Below, in pieces: positions 1-7,335 of a stretch of DNA of 12,272 nucleotides; positions within the stretch are counted from its first letter, which is position 1, and every line of letters starts with the position of its first letter. The stretch spans positions 1-12,272 of the forward strand of contig JAEOST010000320.1 of assembly GCA_016840245.1 (NCBI GenBank), read 5' to 3'. A model generated the notes under the pieces. That model worked only from the letters and a program-made list of their open reading frames with translations, had not been told where the DNA came from and did no database searches. Origin of the DNA: Candidatus Thorarchaeota archaeon (GTDB lineage Archaea > Asgardarchaeota > Thorarchaeia > Thorarchaeales > Thorarchaeaceae). The translations under genes and the position numbers were made by a program.

Positions 1-729
1 GGTCTGTACTGAATGTTGTAGCTTGCTAGCAGCGTCAATGTCACCAGACCGTACTTTGTCCATAATCTCAAGCCAGATGTGCGGAATGATATTTGCTGAA
101 GCAAGTATGGCCGCGCTTGCACCTGCCGCCACAGCAGATAAGAAGCATTCATCATGACCAATCAAGAGCGGCATCTTCCCATCTAGCTTCTGAAGCTGTT
201 CCAAGACATGGGGGATATTCCCACTACTATCTTTGACACCAACAATGTTGTCTACTTCAGCAAGATCCAGAATAAGATCAGAGCTTAACATTCCCAACGT
301 ACATTGTGGAATATTGTAGAGCAGTATCGGTAAGTCACTCATTCGAGCAACTGTTTCATAGTGCTCATAGTAACCCTTGTCAGCAGGTCGTAGATAGAAT
401 GGAGAAATTACTAATGCAGCGTCACAGCCAATATCAGCAGCGTATTTTGTTAGGGCTACTGTGGCTTTCGTACTGTTCTCACCAGTCCCAGCAACAATCG
501 GGACTCGACCATCCACGAACTCGACTGTAAGTTTGAGGAGCTTCTTACGTTCCTCAGTTCGCAAATAGACAAACTCACCAGTCGTTCCTGCTGGAACTAC
601 ACCTGTAGCACCCTTACTAATGGTGTAATCAATGACTTCCTTGAAACCATCCTCAATAATATCCCCGTCTTTTGTGAAGGGGGTCACTAAGGCAGGCATC
701 ACGCCTGTCGGTATGAATTTTTTAACCAT
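1..729 (-). CDS. DHDPS/NAL-family class I aldolase (partial, C-terminus beyond window)
   Basis: This is a (beta/alpha)8-barrel lyase of the dihydrodipicolinate synthase / N-acetylneuraminate lyase / 2-keto-3-deoxygluconate aldolase superfamily, which binds a 2-keto acid such as pyruvate as a Schiff base. The 243 visible residues begin MVKKFIPTGVMPALVTPF. They contain the GTTGEF carboxylate-binding loop (residues 48-53), the catalytic Tyr138 in YNIP and the Schiff-base Lys166 in GVKDSSG. The family is usually about 290-300 residues, so roughly the last 50 lie outside the window. In E. coli DapA the motif after the tyrosine is YNVPSRTG, whose Arg binds the aspartate-semialdehyde carboxylate. 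Here it reads YNIPQCTLG, with Cys143 at that place. A sugar-acid or other keto-acid aldolase is therefore more likely than a true lysine-pathway DapA. The ATG at 729 has only a weak upstream GGTG. It is divergent from cutA across 67 bases. Confidence 0.9.
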   Translation of the reverse strand, partial: MVKKFIPTGVMPALVTPFTKDGDIIEDGFKEVIDYTISKGATGVVPAGTTGEFVYLRTEERKKLLKLTVEFVDGRVPIVAGTGENSTKATVALTKYAADIGCDAALVISPFYLRPADKGYYEHYETVARMSDLPILLYNIPQCTLGMLSSDLILDLAEVDNIVGVKDSSGNIPHVLEQLQKLDGKMPLLIGHDECFLSAVAAGASAAILASANIIPHIWLEIMDKVRSGDIDAASKLQHSVQT

Positions 730-767
730 GGGAAAACACCAGCAAGACAGGCGGGGCAAGTGGATTC

Positions 768-774
768 TATATAA
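768..774 (+). promoter_or_regulatory. TATA box of cutA (leaderless promoter)
   Basis: The sequence TATATAA lies with its centre about 26 bases upstream of the first cutA ATG at 797. This is the archaeal spacing between TATA box and transcription start, so the mRNA probably begins at or next to the start codon. No Shine-Dalgarno with workable spacing exists there; the AGTAGG at 791-796 abuts the ATG. The element is nearly palindromic and might also serve the divergent aldolase gene at 729, about 40 bases away. Basis: sequence position plus known archaeal promoter geometry; not tested. Confidence 0.6.
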
Positions 775-796
775 GTCTCGGCCTCTGACTAGTAGG

Positions 797-1114
797 ATGA
801 TGTCTGACTACATAATAGTACAAACAACATGTCCTCCTGATGAAGCTGAAACATTGGCAAAAGTGCTTGTTGAGGAGAAGGTTGTTGCTTGTGTCAATAT
901 AGTACCAGGACTTTCCAGTGTATATTGGTGGCAGGGAAAAATCGAAGTGGAGCCAGAGTGTCTTCTTCTCATGAAGACGGAACGTGAAAGGAAAGATGTG
1001 CTTTGGGAGGCTATTAGGAAGTATCACTCCTATGACGTTCCCGAGTTTGTGATAATCAGCATAGGTGATGGATCAGCAGATTATCTGAAGTGGATCTCCG
1101 AATCAATACACTAA
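797..1114 (+). CDS. cutA: CutA1 divalent-cation tolerance protein
   Basis: A small CutA1-family protein with a ferredoxin-like fold that forms very stable trimers resembling PII signalling proteins. It is linked by name to copper tolerance, but its general role is unsettled. The 105-residue product matches the usual 100-115 residue length and carries the family pattern throughout: IIVQTTCPPDEAETLA near the N-terminus, then KVVACVNIVPGLSSVYWWQG, a KIE segment, LLLMKT, and the closing YDVPEFVIISI. An ATG also exists at 800 (104 residues). The open frame extends upstream to 632, but that part is read inside the divergent aldolase gene and does not resemble CutA, so it is rejected as coding. The TATA box at 768-774 fixes the start near 797. 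The stop codon overlaps the stop of the convergent zinc-ribbon gene by three bases. Confidence 0.95.
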   Translation: MMSDYIIVQTTCPPDEAETLAKVLVEEKVVACVNIVPGLSSVYWWQGKIEVEPECLLLMKTERERKDVLWEAIRKYHSYDVPEFVIISIGDGSADYLKWISESIH

Positions 1115-3570
1115 GCAAAACCAGACCTGCGAGCAGCATATTTCAGGGAGTCATTGAAATACTTACCAACAACAGCCGCAATTGCGGGACCAATGATGTG
1201 GTTAATCTCACCAGGGAGTAGTTCATTCAGATTTGTTTTAGCAGTGATCTTTCCACGACGTTTTAGATTGCTAATCTCACGTTGGACTATTGATCTGGCC
1301 TCGTCCCATGTCATCGGTTCGGCCGTTGATCCAATTAATCCTACTTTGATTGCAGTGATTGCATCCATTAGAAATGCAGAGAGATTGTCAGTATCATTAG
1401 CATTTGTGACACTGCCCTTCCCATGACGGGAGCATTTCTTGTCTTGAATTTCAGTCCCACATGACGAACAGATGGTCCTACCTCGACTTACTTTCACATA
1501 GAATGCCAGTAGATTTGAGCATTTGATATCATCATTTCCTGACCATTCAATACCTCTCGTACTCACTCGACCTATGGATCTGAAAACAGTCTTAGCCTTT
1601 GTATCAATCCAAGCAATAACATCGATTTGTTCACGTTTCGCATCCGCAACCCTACGTTGCTCACGCTTAACCTCTAAGGCATACTCCTCCTTGGCAATCT
1701 TCTTCTTCCGTTCATTGGTGAGGAAGCGATGCATTAGGTCAAAGGCTATGGCATAATTATCGAATTCGAGACCATCCAGCTTGAGTGAAACCTCTGCAAT
1801 TCCTTCAAAAACAGGACTGGTTGTAGATTCTAACTCTTCTCTGGCAGCTGACATGTCTAGACTGCTATATCGTGCATGCATCCAAGTGCAAATAGCGGAT
1901 GCATCAAGCTCAGGTAAAGCACACTTAATCTCGTAGATTCGCATTGAGGATAGGTCAATGAGGATTTCTTCTCTAAGATTTTGAAGCTCTGGTTCTGTTC
2001 CTTCATAGATGCTCTTTAGCAAAGCTTTGATTCTGAGTAAATCTTGTTTTGAACGGATGTAGAGCTCAACTACTCTGGTTAGATTAGTGAATATTCCAAT
2101 TAGGAAATACCATCCGAAATCATACTTTAGGGATGCAATGCTCTCCGCAGTCCTACGTTGACGGGTCATATCTGCTCCGGATGAAACCTCCAGTGAACCT
2201 AGAGCCCCACTCCGCACCTGTTCCCTAACTTCTATCAATCGCTTGATTTCAGCGGGTTCGGGAATAACACGAAGTTTCTTCTTCATTTCTTCGAGTACAG
2301 TAATCTCAATACCAACTAGCGAACCAGGGTCCTTTGTAAGCAGTTCCAGCGAGATCTTATCAAGTTCTGCTGCTCTAAGTCCGCGGGCCTTCAGCACACC
2401 CTTGACAGGTTTCTCAAGTGTGTGTTCCAACTTATCGATAGTCTTCATTCCTCTTTCTATTCGATCTAGTTCTTCTTGGGTCAGCTGGGGACCGTCCTCT
2501 GCTACCTCGGGTTGAGATGATTCGTCAAGTAACGATATCAATGATTCAGCGAGTTGTACCGGTTCTGAAATCCCATTACGTGCTAACATAGATTTGATCT
2601 CACCTTCATCTATGCTAGTCAGTTCTGCAATAATCCTGTATGCTTGATTTGAGTCCTGTAGTATCTTTTCTGCTAATCCCTTAGATACTGCACGACAGAT
2701 AGAGTCCTCAAACCCATCAATTGTAGTAGGGGTCTCAAACTCCATATCCAAAATATCTAGAATGTCGATTTTGAGTTCGTGTGCAGATTTAATCGCTGGG
2801 AGTGCACTCGGGTCCAATAGCAATCTCCTAGCTGTGACTGTGGCAATCTCGGTCCATGATTCGGGTGGAATCGCAGAATTGACCAATCGATTATCAGCGT
2901 ATCTATATTGTCCAAAAATCTGTTTTGAGGCACGTTTCAGAATTGATGTTTCAATAACCTCGAATTCATGTTCACGAAGCAATTCATCACGAAGGGTCAT
3001 AGCAGATTCTTTCAGTCCAGATGCTTTTGTATACAATTCATCTCGCCATTCTGAACCCCATCCAGTGACTTCGCAGACAAAGTCAAGATCTAGAGAAGGA
3101 GTGTAATCATCAGGAACTTTACTGAGGTATTCCGTAATCATTTCCTGTGTACGATTGAGTACGGATTCGTCATATGGATCACCGCTTCCAAGTTCATCGC
3201 AAAATTGAATCGTGAACTCACTAACGAGTCTAGAAATATCAATCTCTTCTCGTTGCTTAACACTGAGGAGTTCCCTAATCTCAAGCTCAAGCTGTCGTCG
3301 TTCCTCCAAAGCCATAGCATCTTTTTCTTCAATGGTCAATTCTTGAGCATCGTCAAATGTCAATAATCGAATCCCACTGTAATGATATAGATAGTAACTT
3401 GCGAAGAATGAAAGCAAATCCTCCAATGGACGAGGATCCTGCAAAATCGTGGCGAACATTTGGCGATCTCTTGTACTTCGCATATGAGTTGCTAGAGCCT
3501 CTCTCAGGAGAATTTCTTTGCCAGCCTCGCTCATCTGTCGGGTCTTTAGAATCCAAGAACTTGACATCAT
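1111..3570 (-). CDS. Large helical protein with C-terminal zinc-ribbon-like motif, function unknown
   Basis: I do not recognise this 819-residue protein. It is strongly charged and predicted mostly helical by composition, with no signal peptide or clear membrane segment. Coiled-coil-like stretches lie at about residues 80-118, 362-388 and 615-655, the last very rich in Lys, Arg and Glu. Near the C-terminus, Cys701-x2-Cys704-x8-Cys713-x2-His716 (bases 1423-1470) could bind one zinc ion. About 100 residues follow it, ending in the basic KYAARRSGFA. The start is chosen from context: the upstream gene's TGA is followed directly by TTG-ATG-ATG, with GAGGTGA at 3580-3574. That spacing suits the ATG at 3570 or 3567; the TTG at 3573 is too close. 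The gene is almost certainly translationally coupled to the 883-residue gene before it, so the two products probably act together. A scaffold or complex subunit is possible, but nothing in the sequence proves it. Confidence 0.85.
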   Translation of the reverse strand: MMSSSWILKTRQMSEAGKEILLREALATHMRSTRDRQMFATILQDPRPLEDLLSFFASYYLYHYSGIRLLTFDDAQELTIEEKDAMALEERRQLELEIRELLSVKQREEIDISRLVSEFTIQFCDELGSGDPYDESVLNRTQEMITEYLSKVPDDYTPSLDLDFVCEVTGWGSEWRDELYTKASGLKESAMTLRDELLREHEFEVIETSILKRASKQIFGQYRYADNRLVNSAIPPESWTEIATVTARRLLLDPSALPAIKSAHELKIDILDILDMEFETPTTIDGFEDSICRAVSKGLAEKILQDSNQAYRIIAELTSIDEGEIKSMLARNGISEPVQLAESLISLLDESSQPEVAEDGPQLTQEELDRIERGMKTIDKLEHTLEKPVKGVLKARGLRAAELDKISLELLTKDPGSLVGIEITVLEEMKKKLRVIPEPAEIKRLIEVREQVRSGALGSLEVSSGADMTRQRRTAESIASLKYDFGWYFLIGIFTNLTRVVELYIRSKQDLLRIKALLKSIYEGTEPELQNLREEILIDLSSMRIYEIKCALPELDASAICTWMHARYSSLDMSAAREELESTTSPVFEGIAEVSLKLDGLEFDNYAIAFDLMHRFLTNERKKKIAKEEYALEVKREQRRVADAKREQIDVIAWIDTKAKTVFRSIGRVSTRGIEWSGNDDIKCSNLLAFYVKVSRGRTICSSCGTEIQDKKCSRHGKGSVTNANDTDNLSAFLMDAITAIKVGLIGSTAEPMTWDEARSIVQREISNLKRRGKITAKTNLNELLPGEINHIIGPAIAAVVGKYFNDSLKYAARRSGFA

Positions 3571-3573
3571 CAA

Positions 3574-3580
3574 TCACCTC
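3574..3580 (-). promoter_or_regulatory. Shine-Dalgarno at an operon junction
   Basis: GAGGTGA on the minus strand is a near-perfect match to the anti-Shine-Dalgarno sequence. It contains the TGA stop of the upstream 883-residue gene, and is followed by TTG-ATG-ATG. The ATG at 3570 lies 5 bases after GAGGT, which decides the start of the downstream gene and implies translational coupling. Confidence 0.7.
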
Positions 3581-6225
3581 AGTAGATTTCCTCCAACTTT
3601 GATAATCAACTCATCACCGAAGTGTTCGTATGTGACCAAGTAGATTAACTTTGGAATTTCGGGTTTACGAAGATAGACTCGCTTTACACGAGGTAGTACT
3701 CGGCTTAGGCCCCTCATCATCGAAGACATGAGATACTGCAGAAGATCCTCGTCAAGGTCTACTTCTACTACTTCAGAGGAACTGGTTTCTCCGGCCTGAA
3801 GTTTTTTGAGGTGCTCAGCGAAAGTGTTTTCCATATTCTCCTGAGTTTCATCCATTCTAGTTAGTTTCTCAGTTAACAAGCTATGAAGTTCTGAATGTTG
3901 CTTCAGAGAGTCATCTGGTTCAGGCTTAGACGGCATCGGTTGTTCCTGCTTCTCAGGATATTCGATTTTGACCTTCTCAATCAATTGCTCTAAAGGCATC
4001 GGATTTTGCGGCTCTACAGGTATAGCTTCCAATGGCGGTGGAACATACTCAAGTCCTTCAGCAGTTGCGATTGCAGCAGCTTCTGCATCTGCCTTTACCT
4101 TTGCTTCTCTCGCTGTCAGCTTAATACGATATTCTGCCATTGCTGCTTCATATCTTGCATAGTCTGCCTGAAACTCTTGTTCAGTCTGCTTGAGGAGATT
4201 TTGACGCTTCTCATTGTACTCACGTATCACTTGGTTCTGTTTCTCAATCTCATCACAGACTCCTTTCCACGCATCAACTTTAGAATCATAGACAGTTTGA
4301 AGCTGTTTTGTAATCTCATCCACTCTGTCAACAACGGTTCTAGCTGTCAACCCTTTACCAGCTTTTAAGTGAATGAAACGAAGGAACTCAAGAAGTATAT
4401 TCGATAATGTGGATTCAAAGTTAAATTCAGAACCAAATTCATCAATCCAACTTCGTGCTTCTCCTTTCCAATCATCCGGTTTCTCAAGCTCGTCAATTAT
4501 TCTCATGAGAATGTCAATGATATTAGCATTCTCTCCAGATGTCTGATCGATTAATGATTCTATGACCTGTTTTGAAAGAAGTGTAGTTGAAAGTTCTGGA
4601 ACAATCTCAAAGACTAGTCGAACCAATGAATCGAGAATCTCTGTGAGTGCAGCTCCAGTTTGGTCCAGACCCTCCTCGGATCTATAGCGCTTAGAGATCT
4701 CATCATGTGCAATCTGTGCAACATCTCCAAAATCCACCAAGTCCCACATATCAATACGCTTGAAAACATCAATCATCTCTGATGCAATCAATTTGTTAAG
4801 TTCATCAGAGCTATTTTGCTTGGATCCCTCATACTCCTTCTTGTCAAATATTGCATTCAATTGATTGTACAACTCAGAATAGAACTTGTCAAAAAGTAGC
4901 AAGTCTGTAGGATCCAGTTCCTGACTCTCCGTACTCTTACGGAACTCCTGTAAGGCAGATACGAATGATTTTCTTGCAGATGTGACAATGAGATATTGAT
5001 TCAATTCTCTTACAAAGTATTCACTAACTCTCTTCGCATAGGCAATGAAGTATCTTAGTACACTCTTCAATTGCCATGCCCTTATTTCTCCAATTGCAGT
5101 GAATTCCCTTTCAAGTGCAACAACAGCCATGTCAACAAATTCCTTAGCCAGGTTCATCTTGAGTCCATCAAAGGCATCTGGGTCACGTTCGAGTTGATCA
5201 TATAGCTCCCTTTTGTGATCATCCAAGGAGAGCGTTTTACCTGAACCTATGTGCGTCTCCAAGATCTCCTCGTAGGATTGGACAGTTTCAGAAAGGATAA
5301 TTGTAAAGCTATTAGCTTGGTCAAGAATTGATTCAATATCGCTGAGTTCCACCCTATCACGACCAAGGAACTCCTTCAGTCCGTTGATGGCAACCCTAGC
5401 AACATCTACTTCCTCAATGCTATACGCAAATGTATTCAATTCACTCAATATAGCACGACCTGCCTCAGTAATCATTATAGCAATGGTTTCAATTCCTGCA
5501 GGAGTGAGAATTCTATGTTGGAAATGAGTAAGTAGGTCCTCCTCACTCCCTCTAGGGGATTCAAATTGAACATCGTTCACCTTGACAATTTTGGGACCAG
5601 GAGGCATCACAGTAAAGTCATCTCTAATCCCAAGCCGAAGAACAAGTTCCTCATCCACTTGCTCTGGTTTTAACTGAAAGGAATCCCAAGATCCCTGAAA
5701 TTGGCGATCAATCATCTCAACAAAAATGACGCTGTTGAAACGGTCATTGAATCTACGTAGTACTTGAAAACCCTCTTCATCGTAGTTCAAATTGTTGTTT
5801 ATCACTGCAGCTTCAATTGATTGTATCTTCCTCGCAAGGGTTTGGATGTGCGCATCGATCTTGAAGGGATCTACAACACCCCGTTCCCAACTCAGTACAG
5901 AAACATGTGCATCCACACCCTTAGCACTACTGCCCGCAACTACCAGTTGCTCTGGGAGTACTTCTGGACTGGGAACTCTATCAAGGTCCCACTCAATCGA
6001 GAGTAATTCAAGACCCTCAGACTCACGGAGAGACTCCTTTATTGAGAATACTAGAGGTGTCACATTCATGGCAACGGATTCGGAGTTTTGCTCCATCATA
6101 CTTCCCGACCCAATTGCACTACCTAGTGGGTAGCCCTGCTTTGTGGTTGTACCCAATATCGATGCAGAAGCCATTCTTATAGCCTCTACAGTGCTCGGAG
6201 TCTGTACCTTAGATTTTCCACTCAT
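3574..6225 (-). CDS. Large coiled-coil protein with Pro-rich linker, function unknown
   Basis: I do not recognise this 883-residue protein. It begins with about 50 Ser/Gly-rich residues that look disordered. Next come a mixed region to about residue 225, a long helical body (about 228-630), and a clear coiled coil (about 632-722) rich in Gln, Glu, Lys and Ala. A proline-rich linker (about 728-771, including YVPPPLEAIPVEP) leads to a second helix (about 772-812), an acidic patch (VEVDLDEDL) and a compact C-terminal part ending in LIYLVTYEHFGDELIIKVGG, which reads as beta strands. No membrane segment or signal peptide is visible. GSGKT at 327-331 is not a Walker A motif because the leading Gly of GxxxxGKT is missing. 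An in-frame TGA two codons upstream makes the ATG at 6225 the earliest possible start. It lacks a well-spaced Shine-Dalgarno. It is the first gene of a coupled pair with the zinc-ribbon gene. Its domain order suggests a scaffold or filament-like subunit, but only as inference. Confidence 0.85.
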   Translation of the reverse strand: MSGKSKVQTPSTVEAIRMASASILGTTTKQGYPLGSAIGSGSMMEQNSESVAMNVTPLVFSIKESLRESEGLELLSIEWDLDRVPSPEVLPEQLVVAGSSAKGVDAHVSVLSWERGVVDPFKIDAHIQTLARKIQSIEAAVINNNLNYDEEGFQVLRRFNDRFNSVIFVEMIDRQFQGSWDSFQLKPEQVDEELVLRLGIRDDFTVMPPGPKIVKVNDVQFESPRGSEEDLLTHFQHRILTPAGIETIAIMITEAGRAILSELNTFAYSIEEVDVARVAINGLKEFLGRDRVELSDIESILDQANSFTIILSETVQSYEEILETHIGSGKTLSLDDHKRELYDQLERDPDAFDGLKMNLAKEFVDMAVVALEREFTAIGEIRAWQLKSVLRYFIAYAKRVSEYFVRELNQYLIVTSARKSFVSALQEFRKSTESQELDPTDLLLFDKFYSELYNQLNAIFDKKEYEGSKQNSSDELNKLIASEMIDVFKRIDMWDLVDFGDVAQIAHDEISKRYRSEEGLDQTGAALTEILDSLVRLVFEIVPELSTTLLSKQVIESLIDQTSGENANIIDILMRIIDELEKPDDWKGEARSWIDEFGSEFNFESTLSNILLEFLRFIHLKAGKGLTARTVVDRVDEITKQLQTVYDSKVDAWKGVCDEIEKQNQVIREYNEKRQNLLKQTEQEFQADYARYEAAMAEYRIKLTAREAKVKADAEAAAIATAEGLEYVPPPLEAIPVEPQNPMPLEQLIEKVKIEYPEKQEQPMPSKPEPDDSLKQHSELHSLLTEKLTRMDETQENMENTFAEHLKKLQAGETSSSEVVEVDLDEDLLQYLMSSMMRGLSRVLPRVKRVYLRKPEIPKLIYLVTYEHFGDELIIKVGGNLLR

Positions 6226-6330
6226 CTCTCAGACACTATCCAATAGATTTTCTGTCCTAATTGAAGCCAATAGAAGTAAACGCACGCTCTATCTTTTGAA
6301 TATAGCTCGGTTAGGCTCTCTCAAAGAGGA
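6226..6330. other. 105-base intergenic gap, minus-strand gene to minus-strand gene
   Basis: This gap must hold any separate promoter of the 883-residue gene. On the minus strand the best candidate is a weak A/T stretch (AAAATCTATT) about 17-26 bases before the ATG at 6225. It is a poor TATA match, so I do not call it a promoter. A CTCTTTGAGAG mini-dyad just after the hydrolase stop has only a 4-base stem and no T-run, too weak for a terminator. Confidence 0.3.
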
Positions 6331-7278
6331 TTAACTTGTAGTCCACAAATCGGTGTCTTGAGAAGATACAAGTCCAGCTGCTTTCAATGAGTGAAGTGTT
6401 ACCTCAATTGTAGTTGGTAGGAGAGAATCAAGGGTTGTAGGATATGGTACGCTTCGTGCCCTCTTCACATCAAGGACTAGTTGATCGATATCAGCTTCGC
6501 CGCGAACTGAGAGAAGAGAGAGAATAGTCTCTTGAAATTGAATAGTTCCATCATAAACCTCTTCCAGTTGTAAACGAGCATCATTCATGAGATGTGCAAT
6601 ATCATGTGAGGGAAACAGATATTGAAACTTCATAGATTTTAAACGCTCAATGGCAGAGAGCTTCATCGTAAGACTGCCAGATAGGTCAGTATAGAACTTC
6701 CTTGGATCATTTGGAAAATTATTGAGTTCATCGCCAGAGAATAGAATTCCAGCTTCCTTATCCAAGAAGACACAGTGACCTGCCGAATGGCCACCTGTAT
6801 GAATGACTGTTATAGTTCTCTTACCAACTCTAATAGTATCGCCGTCACTCAATAGCTTGTCAGGGACCAATCCCGTATAATTCACACGTAAAGGACCCTT
6901 GTCCATCTTCATTGCCATTCTCTTTGCAAAGTCCATTCTTAGACGTTCTTTGAAAAACAAACTAGGGTCTTCCAACAGTTCTGCATCACTCTTATGAATA
7001 AGTATTGGTGCTTCAGTCACTCTCTTGAGCCGGTTTGCGCCACCGACATGATCAGGATGACCGTGGGTGCAAGCAATTGCTGTAATGTCACTCTTGAAAC
7101 TAAGACCCAATTTCTTCAAAGTTTCTACAATTGATTCTCCGGGGTCTCCAGCAGTACCAGGATCAATTACTAGAGCTTGATCCTCATCAACAAGTAGGTA
7201 CGTTGAGATGAATCCAAATTCTCCTGCAAACTTACCTTGGATAACATGAACACCAGGAAGTATTTCTTGCGCAGCCAT
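6331..7278 (-). CDS. Metallo-beta-lactamase-fold hydrolase, LACTB2-like
   Basis: A dinuclear metal hydrolase of the glyoxalase-II-like branch of the metallo-beta-lactamase superfamily. The 315-residue protein shows the metal site in order: His72-x-His74-x-Asp76-His77 in THGHPDH, His164 in TGGHSAGH, the bridging Asp183 in FSGDE, and His225 in FPSHD. About 60 residues after the fold (roughly 250-309) look like a small winged-helix domain, the layout of the human LACTB2 / archaeal homologue group. That group includes endoribonucleases and thioester hydrolases, so the substrate cannot be named. The ATG at 7278 is preferred to an in-frame TTG two codons upstream. No Shine-Dalgarno is visible, which suggests a leaderless transcript. 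It is divergent from the PP-loop gene across 57 bases, and its stop lies 105 bases before the unknown two-gene operon on the same strand, so read-through into that operon is possible. Confidence 0.9.
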   Translation of the reverse strand: MAAQEILPGVHVIQGKFAGEFGFISTYLLVDEDQALVIDPGTAGDPGESIVETLKKLGLSFKSDITAIACTHGHPDHVGGANRLKRVTEAPILIHKSDAELLEDPSLFFKERLRMDFAKRMAMKMDKGPLRVNYTGLVPDKLLSDGDTIRVGKRTITVIHTGGHSAGHCVFLDKEAGILFSGDELNNFPNDPRKFYTDLSGSLTMKLSAIERLKSMKFQYLFPSHDIAHLMNDARLQLEEVYDGTIQFQETILSLLSVRGEADIDQLVLDVKRARSVPYPTTLDSLLPTTIEVTLHSLKAAGLVSSQDTDLWTTS

Positions 7279-7315
7279 TGTCAATATTATTTCATTGATA
7301 ATGCCTTATGACAAT
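7277..7315. repeat. Spaced inverted repeat between divergent genes (possible operator)
   Basis: ATTGTCA at 7277-7283 and its exact reverse complement TGACAAT at 7309-7315 flank 25 bases between the hydrolase and PP-loop genes. The centres are 32 bases apart, about three helical turns. The left arm overlaps the hydrolase start codon. Seven-base arms in an AT-rich gap can arise by chance, so the role is uncertain. Confidence 0.3.
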
Positions 7316-7335
7316 ATCGACGCTTAGTAGTCCTT

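Noticed and set aside
632..796. Upstream extension of the cutA reading frame to an ATG at 632
   Set aside because: It lies largely within the aldolase gene on the other strand, shows no CutA similarity, and the TATA box at 768-774 places transcription start after it.
3353..3577. Minus-strand 74-codon frame beginning at 3577
   Set aside because: It overlaps the start of the zinc-ribbon gene in another frame, and the composition is not protein-like. The coupled Shine-Dalgarno fits the main frame.
4006..4368. Plus-strand cysteine-rich open frame
   Set aside because: It is antisense to the coiled-coil and Pro-rich region of the 883-aa gene, and its Cys/Phe richness is the complement of Gln/Glu/Lys codons. 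No ribosome site.
4663..5246. GSGKT in the 883-aa protein as a nucleotide-binding P-loop
   Set aside because: Walker A needs GxxxxGK[ST]. The first Gly is Thr here (THIGSGKT), and no strand-loop-helix pattern or Walker B follows.
5792..6133. Plus-strand open frame of about 113 codons
   Set aside because: It is the antisense shadow of the start of the 883-aa gene; Ser-rich low-complexity composition and no start signals.
6300..6335. Possible terminator after the hydrolase gene
   Set aside because: The CTCT/AGAG stem is only 4 bases and no T-run follows on the minus strand.
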